This document shows positions 1 through 9,452 of a DNA stretch of 64,000 nt, one piece after another (positions within the stretch are counted from its first letter, which is position 1; every line of letters begins with the position of its first letter). The stretch is from Kribbella flavida DSM 17836. Its GTDB lineage: Bacteria > Actinomycetota > Actinomycetes > Propionibacteriales > Kribbellaceae. The notes beneath the pieces are model-generated. The model was given only the letters and a program-made list of their open reading frames with translations. It did not search any database and was not told where the DNA came from. The DNA lies in the NCBI RefSeq assembly GCF_000024345.1, contig NC_013729.1:5084001-5148000 (forward strand), given 5' to 3'. The translations under genes and the position numbers were made by a program.

Positions 1-1179
1 AGTGACGGTGGCATCGGCGAGCAGGCCGCGGACCTCGGCGCCTGGGACAAGCTGCAGCTGGGCTGGCTGGACTACGAGATCGTCCGCGCCGGCCAGAACA
101 AGACCCTCGAGCTCGGCCCGCACGAGTACAACTCGGCCAAGGCACAGGGCTTGGTGGTCACGCTGCCGAAGAAGCCGGTGACCCGGAACCTGCAGCCGCC
201 GGCCGTCGGCACCAAGTCGTGGTGGAGCGGTGAGGGCGACGAGTTCACCCACACGATGAACCGTCAGGTCACCCTGCCCGCCGGTCCGGCGAGCCTCACC
301 TTCCAGGCCAACTGGGACATCGAGGACTGCGGCACCACCGCGTGCGACTACGCCTACGTCGAGGTGAACGACGGCACCGGCTACAAGCCGATCGCCGGCA
401 GCATCACCAAGGCGGCCGAGGGCAACGGCATCGACGGCAAGAGCAACGGCTGGGTGCCGGCCACCTTCGACCTGTCGGCGTACGCGGGCAAGACGATCGG
501 GCTGCAGTTCCGCTACACCACCGACAACAACACCGGCGGCTTCGGCTTCCACGCCGACGCGATCAAGGTGACGTCGGGCACCACCACCGTGCTCGAGTCC
601 GGCGCCGAGACGAGCCCGGAGGGCTGGACGCTGAACGGCTTCAGCTCGGTCGGGTCGACGCTGACGACGCTGCACGACAACTACTACCTGGCGTCGCACA
701 TCAACTACATCTCCTACGACAAGCACCTGCGCACCGGGCCGTACAACTTCGGCTTCGGCGCCGCGCTGCCGGACAAGGTGGAGCACTTCCCGTACCAGGA
801 CGGTCTGCTCATCTGGTACTGGGACACCTCGCAGCGCGACAACAACACCAACGTCCACCCGGGCGAGGGTCTGGTGCTGCCGGTCGACTCCCACCCGGAG
901 CCGATCAACCGCCTCGACGGTCAGATCTGGCGGCCGCGGGTCGCCGGCTACGACGCTCCGTTCGGGCTGGAGAAGGCCGACTCGTTCACGCTGCACGTGA
1001 ACGGCCAGCCGAGCTACATCCGTGGCCAGGACGGCGTACGGACGTTCAACGACAGCAGGCAGTACTGGTTCCCGGAGCAGCCGAGCGCGGGTGTGAAGGT
1101 GCCGAACAACAAGGTCAACATCAGCGTGCTGGAGCGTAACGGCACCACGATGAAGGTCAGGGTCGCGGCGCGCAACTGA
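1..1179 (+). CDS. Immune inhibitor A-like M6 metallopeptidase, C-terminal part (5' end outside window)
   Basis: The reading frame is open from the first base and ends at TGA 1177-1179, so only the C-terminal 392 residues are present. The opening residues DLGAWDKLQLGWL and the following GLVV segment match the region just after the zinc site of immune inhibitor A (peptidase M6) proteins. The middle part, with paired Cys in EDCGTTACDYAYVEV and a Gly/Asn-rich GGFGFHADAIKV stretch, resembles the MAM/VEG-type beta-sandwich that follows the catalytic domain in this family. The HEXXH motif would lie upstream of the window. The product is expected to be a secreted protease. A strong hairpin follows 15 nt after the stop. 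Confidence 0.85.
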   Translation, partial: SDGGIGEQAADLGAWDKLQLGWLDYEIVRAGQNKTLELGPHEYNSAKAQGLVVTLPKKPVTRNLQPPAVGTKSWWSGEGDEFTHTMNRQVTLPAGPASLTFQANWDIEDCGTTACDYAYVEVNDGTGYKPIAGSITKAAEGNGIDGKSNGWVPATFDLSAYAGKTIGLQFRYTTDNNTGGFGFHADAIKVTSGTTTVLESGAETSPEGWTLNGFSSVGSTLTTLHDNYYLASHINYISYDKHLRTGPYNFGFGAALPDKVEHFPYQDGLLIWYWDTSQRDNNTNVHPGEGLVLPVDSHPEPINRLDGQIWRPRVAGYDAPFGLEKADSFTLHVNGQPSYIRGQDGVRTFNDSRQYWFPEQPSAGVKVPNNKVNISVLERNGTTMKVRVAARN

Positions 1180-1193
1180 TCCGCCGACCACGC

Positions 1194-1230
1194 CGAACGG
1201 CCCCCGGGGAGATTGCCCGGGGGCCGTTCG
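1194..1230. terminator. Bidirectional hairpin terminator
   Basis: A perfect 15-bp stem (1194-1208 with 1216-1230, CGAACGGCCCCCGGG) encloses a 7-nt loop. It lies between the convergent stop codons of the M6 peptidase and hflX, so it can serve both strands. There is no U-run, as is usual in high-GC actinobacteria. Confidence 0.8.
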
Positions 1231-1248
1231 CTGTCGAAGGCGGTGGCG

Positions 1249-2739
1249 TCAGTTCGCCGCGGCCACCTGGTACGGCGCGAGCTCGCCGGCCAGTTGCGGG
1301 TGGACCCGGGCGGTCAGCCTGGTCCCGTCGCCGGTGTGCTCGAGGGTGTCGACCGAGCCCTCCGAGTGCACCCGGGAGACCAGGTCGCCCCGGTCGTAGG
1401 GCAGCAGGGCGTCGACCGTGATGTGCGGCTGGGGCAGCGCGGCCTCGACCTGCGCCCGCAACTTGTCGATGCCCTCGCCGGTCCGGGCCGAGACCACGAT
1501 CGCGCCGGTCTCCCGGTGCAGGATCGGGGCCAGAGCCATCGGGTCGGCCACGTCGCCCTTGTTGATCACGATGATCTCCGGGACGTCGGTGGCGCCGATC
1601 TCGTGCAGCACCTCGCGCACGGCCTGGATCTGGGCCAGCGGGTCCGGGTGTGAGCCGTCCACCACGTGCAGCAGCAGATCCGCGTCGGCGACCTCCTCCA
1701 GCGTCGAGCGGAACGCCTCGACGATGTCGTGCGGCAGGTGCCGGACGAACCCGACGGTGTCGGTGAAGGTGTAGACCCGGCCGTCGGCCGTGGTGGTCTT
1801 GCGCGTGGTCGGGTCCAGGGTCGCGAACAGCGCGTTCTCGACCAGCACCCCGGCGCCGGTGATCGCGTTCAGCAGCGACGACTTGCCGGCGTTGGTGTAG
1901 CCGGCGATCGCCACCGACGGCACCGAGTGCCGGCGGCGCTCCTGCCGCATCGTGGTCCGGGTGCCCTTCATCTCTTTGAGCTCGCGGCGCAGCTTGGAGA
2001 TCTTGGTGTTGATCCGGCGCCGGTCGGTCTCGATCTTGGTCTCACCGGGACCACGGCCGCCGATACCGCCACCGGCCGCACCGACGCGGCCACCGGCCTG
2101 GCGGGACAGGTTGCCACCCCAACCACGCAGCCGCTGCTTCATGTACTGCAGCTGGGCCAGCTCGACCTGGGCCTTGCCTTCCTTGCTCTTCGCGTGCTGG
2201 GCGAAGATGTCCAGGATCAGCGCGGTCCGGTCGACCACCTTGACCTTGAGCTTGTCCTCCAGGTTGCGCAACTGGGCGGGCGCGAGCTCGCCGTCGGCGA
2301 TCACCGTGTCGGCGCCCAGCGAGGCGACCAGGTTGCGCAGGTCGGACACCTTGCCGGAACCGATGAAGGTGGCCGGGTCGGGCTTCTTGCGGCGCTGGAT
2401 CACGCCGTCCAGCACCTCCGACCCCGCGGTCTCGGCGAGCAGCTTCAGCTCGGCCAGCGAGTTCTCCGCGTCCTCGGCGCTGCCCTCCGTCCACACGCCC
2501 ACCAGCAGCACGCGCTCGAGCAGGAGCTTGCGGTACTCGACCTCGCTGATGTCGGTCAGCTCGGTCGACATGCCCACCACGCGCCGCAGCGCCTGGCGTT
2601 CCTCCAGCTCCAGCCCCTCGGTGCCGAGCTCGCTGTCGTAACCCGTCGACGAAGTGTCCTCGTCGTCGAGCGCGTCGTCCTGGATCAGGTCGAGGTCGAC
2701 GTCTTCGGTCTCTTCGTATGCGTTCGAATGGGTCGTCAT
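1249..2739 (-). CDS. hflX: GTPase HflX
   Basis: Ribosome-associated GTPase that rescues or splits stalled 70S ribosomes. The 496 residues show the HflX N-terminal domain, a Gly-rich linker (GGGIGGRGPGETKIE, about residues 223-237), a coiled-coil segment, then the G domain: P-loop GYTNAGKSS at 280-288, DTVGF (G3) near 329 and NKGD (G4) near 393. The first 50 residues are acidic and low in complexity, which is common in actinobacterial HflX. GGAAGG lies just upstream of the ATG at 2739. It is followed downstream by the shared terminator and preceded by dapF on the same strand. Confidence 0.96.
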   Translation of the reverse strand: MTTHSNAYEETEDVDLDLIQDDALDDEDTSSTGYDSELGTEGLELEERQALRRVVGMSTELTDISEVEYRKLLLERVLLVGVWTEGSAEDAENSLAELKLLAETAGSEVLDGVIQRRKKPDPATFIGSGKVSDLRNLVASLGADTVIADGELAPAQLRNLEDKLKVKVVDRTALILDIFAQHAKSKEGKAQVELAQLQYMKQRLRGWGGNLSRQAGGRVGAAGGGIGGRGPGETKIETDRRRINTKISKLRRELKEMKGTRTTMRQERRRHSVPSVAIAGYTNAGKSSLLNAITGAGVLVENALFATLDPTTRKTTTADGRVYTFTDTVGFVRHLPHDIVEAFRSTLEEVADADLLLHVVDGSHPDPLAQIQAVREVLHEIGATDVPEIIVINKGDVADPMALAPILHRETGAIVVSARTGEGIDKLRAQVEAALPQPHITVDALLPYDRGDLVSRVHSEGSVDTLEHTGDGTRLTARVHPQLAGELAPYQVAAAN

Positions 2740-2791
2740 ATACCTTCCATCGTGGCACGGGTCGCCGACACAGGCGACCCGGTTTCACTGT

Positions 2792-3664
2792 TCAACGACC
2801 CGGTGGCGTGCCGAATTCCCGTCCCGAGGGCAGCCAGGCGCGGTCGAACTCGCCGCGTGCGTGCACCACGGCGGGGCCGGTCAGCTCCACGTGGTTGTCC
2901 GCGCGCCAGGTCACCGAGACCTCTCCCCCGAGTACGCCGACCCGGTACGTGACCGGCCGCTCCTGCCGGGCCGCCCGGGCCGAGGCCACCGTGACGGCGC
3001 AGGTCCCGGTGCCGCAGGACCGGGTCTCCCCCGCGCCCCGCTCGTGCACCCGCATCGTCACCGCGTGCGGACCCTGGCGGGTGACGAACTCGACGTTCAC
3101 GCCGTGCGGGAAAGCGGATTCCGGGGACCAGCCCGGCGGGTCGACCAGTGGTCCGGGCTCGCGCAGGTCGTCCACGAACACGACCGCGTGCGGGTTGCCC
3201 ATGTCGACGTGGGTGGCCGGCCACTGGTGCCCGTCCGCCTCCACGACGATGCCGGCCGGGCCGGGCAGCGCCGGCTCGCCCAGATCGGCGGTGATCGTGC
3301 CGTCGTCGTTGAGCACCACCTCCTTGACCCCGGCCCGGGTCCCGATCCGGACCGGTTTGGCCGTGGTCAGGCCCTCGTCGACGAGGTAACGGACGAAGAC
3401 CCGGATCCCGTTGCCGCACATCTGCGCGGTCGAGCCGTCGGCGTTGCGGTAGTCCATGAACCACTCGCCGCCGTCCTCGACGTAGGTCTGCCGCGACCCC
3501 TCGATCACCCGCAGCACCCCGTCGGCGCCGATCCCGGCGTACCGGTCGCAGAGGAAGCGGACCAGGGCCGGGTCGAGGTCCCCGTGCACGGAGCCGTCGG
3601 GATCGGGCAGCAGCACGAAGTCGTTCTCCGTCCCGTGCCCCTTCAGCCAGGGGAAGGTGCTCAT
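2792..3664 (-). CDS. dapF: Diaminopimelate epimerase
   Basis: Converts LL- to meso-diaminopimelate for lysine and peptidoglycan synthesis. Translated from ATG 3664 it is 290 residues, beginning MSTFPWLKGHGTENDF. Both catalytic cysteines are visible: C83 in QMCGNG and C217 in RSCGTGTC. The frame is open further upstream, but this start gives the normal family N-terminus. A TACGAT hexamer ends exactly 7 nt before the ATG with no Shine-Dalgarno sequence, suggesting a leaderless mRNA. The gene is divergent from the M1 peptidase. Confidence 0.96.
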   Translation of the reverse strand: MSTFPWLKGHGTENDFVLLPDPDGSVHGDLDPALVRFLCDRYAGIGADGVLRVIEGSRQTYVEDGGEWFMDYRNADGSTAQMCGNGIRVFVRYLVDEGLTTAKPVRIGTRAGVKEVVLNDDGTITADLGEPALPGPAGIVVEADGHQWPATHVDMGNPHAVVFVDDLREPGPLVDPPGWSPESAFPHGVNVEFVTRQGPHAVTMRVHERGAGETRSCGTGTCAVTVASARAARQERPVTYRVGVLGGEVSVTWRADNHVELTGPAVVHARGEFDRAWLPSGREFGTPPGR

Positions 3665-3785
3665 GGCGACGATCGTACGGGCCTCGGCCACCGCCTCGTC
3701 GGTTCGACCAGGGTGCAACTCCTTGGTGCGTGGCCGGGGACTCGTTACGGTCCGGCGGATCCACTCGCCAGCTTCAGGAGGCACC

Positions 3786-5345
3786 ATGCTCGTCCGCCGC
3801 GGCGCGGGGGCAGTCGCTCTTGCCCTTGCCGTCACCCTGTCCGTTCCCGGCACCGCGTCGGCGGTCCCGGCGCCGGGCGCCCCGGGAGCCGGGGACCCGT
3901 ACTACCCCTTCGCCGGCAACGGCGGGTACGACGTCGCCCACTACGCCATCGATCTCAGCTACCAGCCGGCCACGGACGAGCTCGAGGGCCGCACGAAGAT
4001 CTCGGCCACGGCCACTCAGGACCTGTCCCGCTTCAACCTCGACTTCGCGCTCCGCGTCAGCTCGGTGCACGTCAACGGGGTCCCGGCGACGTTCAGCAAG
4101 GACCCGACCGACAGCAGCGAACTGATCGTCACCCCGGCCGCCGCGCTGCCGAAGCAGGCCGCGTTCACCGTGCTGGTCAGCTACGCCGACATCCCGTCGA
4201 CCGTCGCCGTCGACACGCACAAGCTGTGGAACTGGCGCCCGACGCGCACGATCTCGACCAACCAGCCGCGCTCCTCGGAGTGGTGGTACCCGGCGAACGA
4301 CCATCCGTCGGACAAAGCGACGTACCAGGTGTCGGTCGCGGTGCCGAACGGCAGTTCCGCGATCTCGAACGGCGTGCTGCGCGGCAAGACCGCCGACAAG
4401 CCCGGCTGGACCCGGTGGCACTGGGACGCCACGGCGCATCCGATGGTCAGCTACCTCCCGTTCCTCGCGATGGGTCAGTTCGAGGTCGAGAAGGACACGT
4501 ACCACGGTCTGCCGTCCCTGCGCGCCTACGACCTCGGGCTGAAGGAGAAGGGCCACCTGGAGATCGCCAAGGCGAACCTGCGGCGCAGCGACGAGATCAC
4601 CGACTTCTTCCGGACCCGCTTCGGGCCGTACCCGTTCGAGGCGACCGGCGGCGTCGCGGTGAGCGACCTGAACCTGGCGCTGGAGAACCAGACGCGTTCG
4701 GTCTACGGAGACTTCGCCTGGAGCGAGACGGACCCGAGCTGGCTGATCGCCCACGAGCAGGCCCACCAGTGGTTCGGCGACTCGGTCTCGCTGGCGACCT
4801 GGCAGCACATGTGGCTGAACGAAGGGTTCGCGACGTACGGCGAGTGGCTCTGGTCGGAGCAGCAGGGCAAGGCCAGTGCGGACGAGCTCGCCGAAGCCTT
4901 CTACACCAGGTATCCCGCCGAGGACGCGTTCTGGTCGACGATCGTGTCGGACCCGAAGCGGATCTTCAGCACCGCGGTGTACCAACGCGGCGCGATGGCT
5001 CTGCACGCCGTGCGCAAGGCAGTCGGTGACGCCACCTTCTTCGCCGTCCTGCAGAGCTTCGCGGGCAAGTACAAGAACCGGAACGCCACCACCGCCGACT
5101 TCGTCCGGCATGCCGAGTGGGTCGCTCAGCGGCAACTGGACGACGTGTTCGACACCTGGATCCACACCGCCGGCAAGCCGCCCACCAGCCCGAACGGGAC
5201 TGCGGCCCGCCCGGTTCGGCGCGCGGTCGCCCAGCAGGCCGACGCGCTGGCCGACCTGCACGACCACCTGACGACCACCGGCCACGGCCACGCCCACGGC
5301 CATGACGACGGTCACGACGACTCGACTGCGCCGTCCGCGAGGTAG
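3786..5345 (+). CDS. Secreted M1 family zinc metallopeptidase (aminopeptidase N-like)
   Basis: A 519-residue exported peptidase. The start at 3786 is preceded by AGGAGG and gives a clear signal peptide (RR, hydrophobic core, cleavage after about residue 26, TASA). It carries the M1 exopeptidase motif as LALEN near residue 300, the zinc motif HEQAH at 323-327 and the third ligand Glu in NEGFA at about 346. It lacks the long C-terminal ERAP-like domain of full aminopeptidase N and ends soon after the catalytic helical region. The last 20 or so residues are rich in His and Asp (HGHAHGHDDGHDD), a possible metal-binding tail. Substrate unknown. Confidence 0.9.
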   Translation: MLVRRGAGAVALALAVTLSVPGTASAVPAPGAPGAGDPYYPFAGNGGYDVAHYAIDLSYQPATDELEGRTKISATATQDLSRFNLDFALRVSSVHVNGVPATFSKDPTDSSELIVTPAAALPKQAAFTVLVSYADIPSTVAVDTHKLWNWRPTRTISTNQPRSSEWWYPANDHPSDKATYQVSVAVPNGSSAISNGVLRGKTADKPGWTRWHWDATAHPMVSYLPFLAMGQFEVEKDTYHGLPSLRAYDLGLKEKGHLEIAKANLRRSDEITDFFRTRFGPYPFEATGGVAVSDLNLALENQTRSVYGDFAWSETDPSWLIAHEQAHQWFGDSVSLATWQHMWLNEGFATYGEWLWSEQQGKASADELAEAFYTRYPAEDAFWSTIVSDPKRIFSTAVYQRGAMALHAVRKAVGDATFFAVLQSFAGKYKNRNATTADFVRHAEWVAQRQLDDVFDTWIHTAGKPPTSPNGTAARPVRRAVAQQADALADLHDHLTTTGHGHAHGHDDGHDDSTAPSAR

Positions 5346-5430
5346 TCCTGCACCGGCCGGCCAGGCGAAGGGGCGTGGGTTGCCCGAACCGTGGTCTGGC
5401 CGACCGGGAAGCAGGCCCGCACGACCTTGA

Positions 5431-5928
5431 TCACTTCGGCCGGTAGCAGGTGTTGATCACCTGCTGCCAGACGTCGTCCGACCACCCGTTCGGGCCGGGC
5501 GGCGGTACCTCGAGCACCGCGGTCGACTTCGGCTCGATGGTGAGCTGCGGCGCGTGCACGACGGTACGCCCGCTCCCTCGCTGCGCCGCCTCCGTCGGCG
5601 CCGAGTCGAACCCGTCGAGCACCAGGGTCACGCCGGGCGCGTTCGGGTCCTCGCGTGGAAAGGCCCGCAGGCCGTAGTCGACCGTCAGCTGCGCACAGGT
5701 CGTCGGCTGGGCGGCCGCATCACTCGCCGCCGGTACGTCGCTCACCGGCGGCAGCGTCCACGTCACCGCAGCCGCACCGGCCGCCGCGGTAGCGGTCGCC
5801 ATCACCGCGGTGATCCGCCGACGGCGCCGGGTCCGGCGCCCGCGGGCGATCGTCTCGGCGACGAAGGTGTCCGGCGACGCCGCGTCGGGTCCGGCGATCT
5901 CGTCGAGCAGGGTTCGCAGTTCGGTCAT
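5431..5928 (-). CDS. Single-pass membrane protein paired with SigE-type sigma factor
   Basis: 165 residues: a short cytoplasmic N-terminus (LLDEIAGPDAASPDTF), a basic RRTRRRRR stretch near residue 31, one hydrophobic segment at about 39-57, then an extracytoplasmic domain with two Cys. The ATG overlaps the stop of the upstream sigma factor by 4 nt (ATGA), so the two are translationally coupled. The layout resembles anti-sigma-like partners of SigE-family sigma factors, but there is no HxxxCxxC zinc motif and no family is recognised. The anti-sigma role is inferred only from context and topology. Confidence 0.6.
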   Translation of the reverse strand: MTELRTLLDEIAGPDAASPDTFVAETIARGRRTRRRRRITAVMATATAAAGAAAVTWTLPPVSDVPAASDAAAQPTTCAQLTVDYGLRAFPREDPNAPGVTLVLDGFDSAPTEAAQRGSGRTVVHAPQLTIEPKSTAVLEVPPPGPNGWSDDVWQQVINTCYRPK

Positions 5929-6434
5929 CGCACACGCTCCAGGGTTTCCAGGGGGTCGTCGACGAGATCACGGAGCTTGCCGAGCGCGCGAGCGGTCTGG
6001 CTCTTCACCGTGCCTTCGCTGCACTCCATCACCGCAGCGACGGTCGCCACGTCCAGGTCCTGGAAGTAGCGCAGGACAACGACCGCCCGTTGCCGGCGCG
6101 GCAGTTGCCGCAGAGCGGCCTGCAGCGTCAGCCGGACGGCCGGGTCGGGCCCCTGTGCCGGCGCGGCGTCCAGCAGGTCGGCGGTCGGCGTCTCCCTGCG
6201 CCACCAGAACCGCCGGCGCTCGTCGATGAACGTGTTCACCAGGATCCGGTCGGCGTACGGCCCGGCCCCTTCGTCCTGGCGGAGCTTGTCCCAGTGCAGG
6301 TAGAGCTTCGTGCACGCGGTCTGGACCAGGTCCTCGGCGCCGTGCACGTCTCCCCCGGTCAGCAGGCGCGCGGTCCGCAGCATCCGGCCGTAGTGGCCGT
6401 GCACGTACTCCGCGAACTCGTCCTCGACGCTCAT
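5925..6434 (-). CDS. SigE-family RNA polymerase sigma-70 factor
   Basis: 169 residues from ATG 6434, which has GAGGAG about 10 nt upstream. Region 2 is seen in FAEYVHGHYGRMLRTARLLTGG followed by AEDLVQTACTKLYLHWDKL, and region 4 in LRQLPRRQRAVVVLRYFQDL and TVKSQTARALGKLRDL. This is the compact two-domain ECF-like sigma architecture annotated as the SigE family in actinobacteria. It forms a two-gene operon with the membrane protein that follows. A closely similar pair lies at 8753-9974. Confidence 0.9.
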   Translation of the reverse strand: MSVEDEFAEYVHGHYGRMLRTARLLTGGDVHGAEDLVQTACTKLYLHWDKLRQDEGAGPYADRILVNTFIDERRRFWWRRETPTADLLDAAPAQGPDPAVRLTLQAALRQLPRRQRAVVVLRYFQDLDVATVAAVMECSEGTVKSQTARALGKLRDLVDDPLETLERVR

Positions 6435-6556
6435 CCGGTCTCCGCTCCTCGTGATCTCCCCCTGTCTACGAGGTGGCACGGCGATCCGTTGCACGGAGAC
6501 TTCTCACCGCCGGCGGCCTGCCCAAGGGCCGGACGGGTGGCCGTACATTCGTTGTC

Positions 6557-6820
6557 GTGCAGATTGCGTACTTCTGGGAACGCGAGGACGCCGAGGCCGT
6601 GCTGCAGCGCCTGGGTGGCCGGCTACGACGCGGCCGGTTCCACGGGGAGGACGACGACGAGGACCACCCGTGGGTGGTGGAACTGCCCGCCGGGACCGGC
6701 GCGGACGAGGTCGAAACCGTGGTCGCGCAGTACGACGGCTGGCTGGAGCCGGCTGACCAGGAGCCGGCTCCAGCACCACCGCCGCTGCCGACGGGACCCC
6801 GCCGGCTGAAGAAGGGTTAG
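6557..6820 (+). CDS. Small acidic hypothetical protein, 87 residues
   Basis: Start chosen at GTG 6557: there is no Shine-Dalgarno, but TACATT ends exactly 7 nt upstream, the leaderless pattern seen at several genes here. The protein begins QIAYFWERED after the initiator and contains an acidic DDDEDHPWVVELP stretch, then a Pro-rich basic tail. No family was recognised. Its stop overlaps the 3' end of the convergent gamma-glutamyltransferase gene by 4 nt. Confidence 0.55.
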   Translation: MQIAYFWEREDAEAVLQRLGGRLRRGRFHGEDDDEDHPWVVELPAGTGADEVETVVAQYDGWLEPADQEPAPAPPPLPTGPRRLKKG

Positions 6821-8673
6821 CGGCGCGGCCAGAGCTGGTGGACCGTGGCGGCGGATCCGCCACCGCGGCGTTTCGGTTCCGCCGCGGCCAGGTAGCCGCC
6901 GCCGGGCAGGAACTCCAGCGCGGCCACCGCGCCGATCTCCGCCGCCGAGGTGAGCGCGTCCCCGGCGAGCACCAACTTGTGCCCGTACGGCGTGAGCCGG
7001 TCCTCGTACGCGTCGATGAACGCCGGTTCGGCGGTCACGTTCGCGGTGTTGCGCTGGGACGCGCGCGGAGCGGCAACTGCTCGCGGCAGCGACATGCCCC
7101 GGTCCACCCGGTTCGTCAGTGTCTGCAGCACCGTGGTGATGATCGTCGAGCCACCCGGCGAACCGAGCGCCAGGAACGGCTTGCCGTGCTTGAGCACGAT
7201 CGTCGGCGACATCGACGAGCGCGGCCGCTTGTTCGGCTGGATCCGGTTCGGGTCGGCCGGGTCCGGGACCGCGGAGAAGTCGGTCAGCTCGTTGTTCAGC
7301 AGGAAGCCGCGCCCCGGCACGGTGATGCCGCTGCCGCCGGTCTGCTCGATCGTCAGCGTGTACGAGACCACGTTGCCCCACCGGTCGGCGGCGACCAGGT
7401 GAGTGGTCGACACGCCCTTGCTGTCCGGTCGCGCGGTGGTGCTCACGCCGGCGGCGCAGGGCGTGTACGAGCCGTCCGGCGAGCCCGGCTTGACCGGCTT
7501 CACGGCGGCCTTGTCCGGGTCGATCTGGCAGGACCGCTCGGCGCCGAAGCCCTTGGACAGCAACTCCCGGGTCGGCACGTTCACGAACGCCGGGTCACCG
7601 ACGTAGGCGTTGCGGTCGGCGAACGCGAGCGCCGACGCCTCGAGGTAGTTGTGCAGGGCATCCGCCGTGGGCAGTCTGTGCAGCTTCTTCGGCTCCAGGA
7701 TGTTCAGCGCCTCGCCGACCGTCGTACCGCCCGACGAGGACGGCGCCATGCCGTAGACGTCCAGGCCGCGGTAGTTGACCCGGGTCGGGTCCTGCCGCAG
7801 CACCTTGTACTTCGCCAGGTCGGCCGGGGTGAGATGGCCCGGCATCACCGGCAGCGTGGTGCCCGGCGTCTTCGGCGGGTTCTTCACCACCGCGGACATC
7901 TCGGCGGCCAGCGGGCCGCGGTAGAACGCGGACGGGCCCTGCCGGCCGATCAGCTCGTAGGTGTCGGCGAGGTCGGTGTTCCGGAACACCGTGCCGACCT
8001 GCGGCGCGTCGCCGCCGGGCAGGAACAGCTCGGCCGTCGGCACGACCGCCGCGAACCGCGCCTTGTTGTCCAGCGTCTGGCTGCGGAACGTCTGGTCGAC
8101 GAGGAAGCCCCGGTCGGCCAGCTCCGCGGCCGGCTTGAGCGCCTTCTTCAGCGACAGCGAGCCCCACGTCCGCAACGCGGCGTCCCAGGTGGCCAGGGTG
8201 CCCGGTACGCCGACCGAGACGCCGGAGGTGACCAGGTCGGGGAAAAACGTGTACGGCTTGCCGGTGGCCGGGTTGATGAACGCGTCGGCGGGCATCGCCG
8301 CCGGAGCCGTCTCGCGGCCGTCGATCGTGAAGACCTTGCGGTGCTTGGCGCTGTAGTAGACGAAGTAGCCACCGCCGCCGATGCCGGCGGAGTACGGCTC
8401 GGTGACGCCGAGCGCGGCGGCGGTCGCGACCGCGGCGTCCACGGCGTTGCCGCCGCGGCGCAGGACGTCGATGCCGACCTTGGTGGCCTCGGGGTCGACC
8501 GAGGCGACGGCACCGCCGTAACCGATCGCGGTCGGGTTCTTCGGCGGTGGCTGTGGCACCCGCGACGGCGCGGTGGGCGCGGAGGTGGTCTCCGCCTGGG
8601 CTCCGCCGGCGGTGAGGCCGGTCAGGACGAGCGCACCCACGGTCAGGGATGCTGCCAGCTTCTTCGGTGTCAC
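6817..8673 (-). CDS. ggt: Gamma-glutamyltransferase (secreted)
   Basis: A 618-residue precursor that hydrolyses or transfers the gamma-glutamyl group of glutathione and related compounds. A signal peptide (LAASLTVGALVLTGLTAGGAQA) covers about residues 6-28. The large-subunit signature RRGGNAVDAAVA and the autoprocessing site GVSTTHLVAADRWGN are present; the expected N-terminal nucleophile of the small subunit is Thr423. GSPGGSTI in the small subunit matches the oxyanion region. The start is GTG. Monocistronic in appearance, tail-to-tail with the small gene at 6557. Confidence 0.95.
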   Translation of the reverse strand: MTPKKLAASLTVGALVLTGLTAGGAQAETTSAPTAPSRVPQPPPKNPTAIGYGGAVASVDPEATKVGIDVLRRGGNAVDAAVATAAALGVTEPYSAGIGGGGYFVYYSAKHRKVFTIDGRETAPAAMPADAFINPATGKPYTFFPDLVTSGVSVGVPGTLATWDAALRTWGSLSLKKALKPAAELADRGFLVDQTFRSQTLDNKARFAAVVPTAELFLPGGDAPQVGTVFRNTDLADTYELIGRQGPSAFYRGPLAAEMSAVVKNPPKTPGTTLPVMPGHLTPADLAKYKVLRQDPTRVNYRGLDVYGMAPSSSGGTTVGEALNILEPKKLHRLPTADALHNYLEASALAFADRNAYVGDPAFVNVPTRELLSKGFGAERSCQIDPDKAAVKPVKPGSPDGSYTPCAAGVSTTARPDSKGVSTTHLVAADRWGNVVSYTLTIEQTGGSGITVPGRGFLLNNELTDFSAVPDPADPNRIQPNKRPRSSMSPTIVLKHGKPFLALGSPGGSTIITTVLQTLTNRVDRGMSLPRAVAAPRASQRNTANVTAEPAFIDAYEDRLTPYGHKLVLAGDALTSAAEIGAVAALEFLPGGGYLAAAEPKRRGGGSAATVHQLWPRR

Positions 8674-8752
8674 CGTGGTCCTCCGCAGGGGTCGGCTTAC
8701 AGGGACAGCCCTTGCCTACCCCGTCGGGACGGCGGGCGCCAGTTCTCGCGCG

Positions 8753-9451
8753 TCAGGAGATCGTGCAGGAGCCCAGGAAGCGGCGCAGAGTCTCGTCGTT
8801 CCAGGCTTGGTGCGCGGCCGGCAGCCGGACCACCAGCCAGCGCTCGCCGAGCTTCACCTGGCCGACCGCCCGACCGCCCGTGCTGCCGAGGTGGATGACC
8901 CTGCCGCTCGCCTCGACCGCCCGGACACCGCTCAGCGGCTGCGACTGGTCGGCTGCGAACAGCTCCAGCTGCGACGTGGCGTCGGCAGTCCGGGCGCTCG
9001 GCGGCGTCAGGACGACCCGCTCCGCGCCAGCGGCCGCCGTCCAGCCCTGCGGCACCAGTGTGCAGCCGATGGAATTCCAGCTGCGGCCGTTGGACACCAA
9101 CTGGACCGCCGAGTCGGACAACAGCGACGGCGTGCCCATCGACGCCGACGTCGGTACGGCGGGGGTCGGTGAGCCGGCCGACACCACACCCAGCGCGGTC
9201 TCCGGCGCAGGTGCCGGCGCGTCGGTGGCGACCTCCGCCTCGCCACCGCTGCGCCACTGCGCCTGCTCACCGGCGACCAGCGCGGCAGCGGTCGCCGCGG
9301 CCGCGCACAGAACGCCGGTGACCCGGCGGCGGGCCCTGATCCGGCGCAGCGCGCGGCGACCCCGGGTCAAGTCCGCCTCCACGTCCGCCGGCGGCAGCGC
9401 GTCGACCGACCGGTCGGCGAACTGCTCCAGCAGCCTTTTCACGTCGTCCAC
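8753..9451 (-). CDS. Membrane-anchored partner of second SigE-type sigma factor
   Basis: 232 residues starting at GTG 9451, one nucleotide after the stop of the sigma factor gene. It has an N-terminal cytoplasmic helix, a basic RRALRRIRARRR stretch, one hydrophobic segment at about residues 43-60 and a long extracytoplasmic domain with two Cys (SIGC and GSCTIS). Same topology and gene order as the 5431-6434 pair, although the outer domain differs. A putative sigma-regulating sensor; no known domain recognised. Confidence 0.6.
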   Translation of the reverse strand: MDDVKRLLEQFADRSVDALPPADVEADLTRGRRALRRIRARRRVTGVLCAAAATAAALVAGEQAQWRSGGEAEVATDAPAPAPETALGVVSAGSPTPAVPTSASMGTPSLLSDSAVQLVSNGRSWNSIGCTLVPQGWTAAAGAERVVLTPPSARTADATSQLELFAADQSQPLSGVRAVEASGRVIHLGSTGGRAVGQVKLGERWLVVRLPAAHQAWNDETLRRFLGSCTIS

Positions 9452-9452
9452 G

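Noticed and set aside
2654..5029. Long plus-strand frame of 791 codons over dapF and the M1 peptidase
   Set aside because: Shadow of dapF and the M1 gene; Arg-rich and without any domain.
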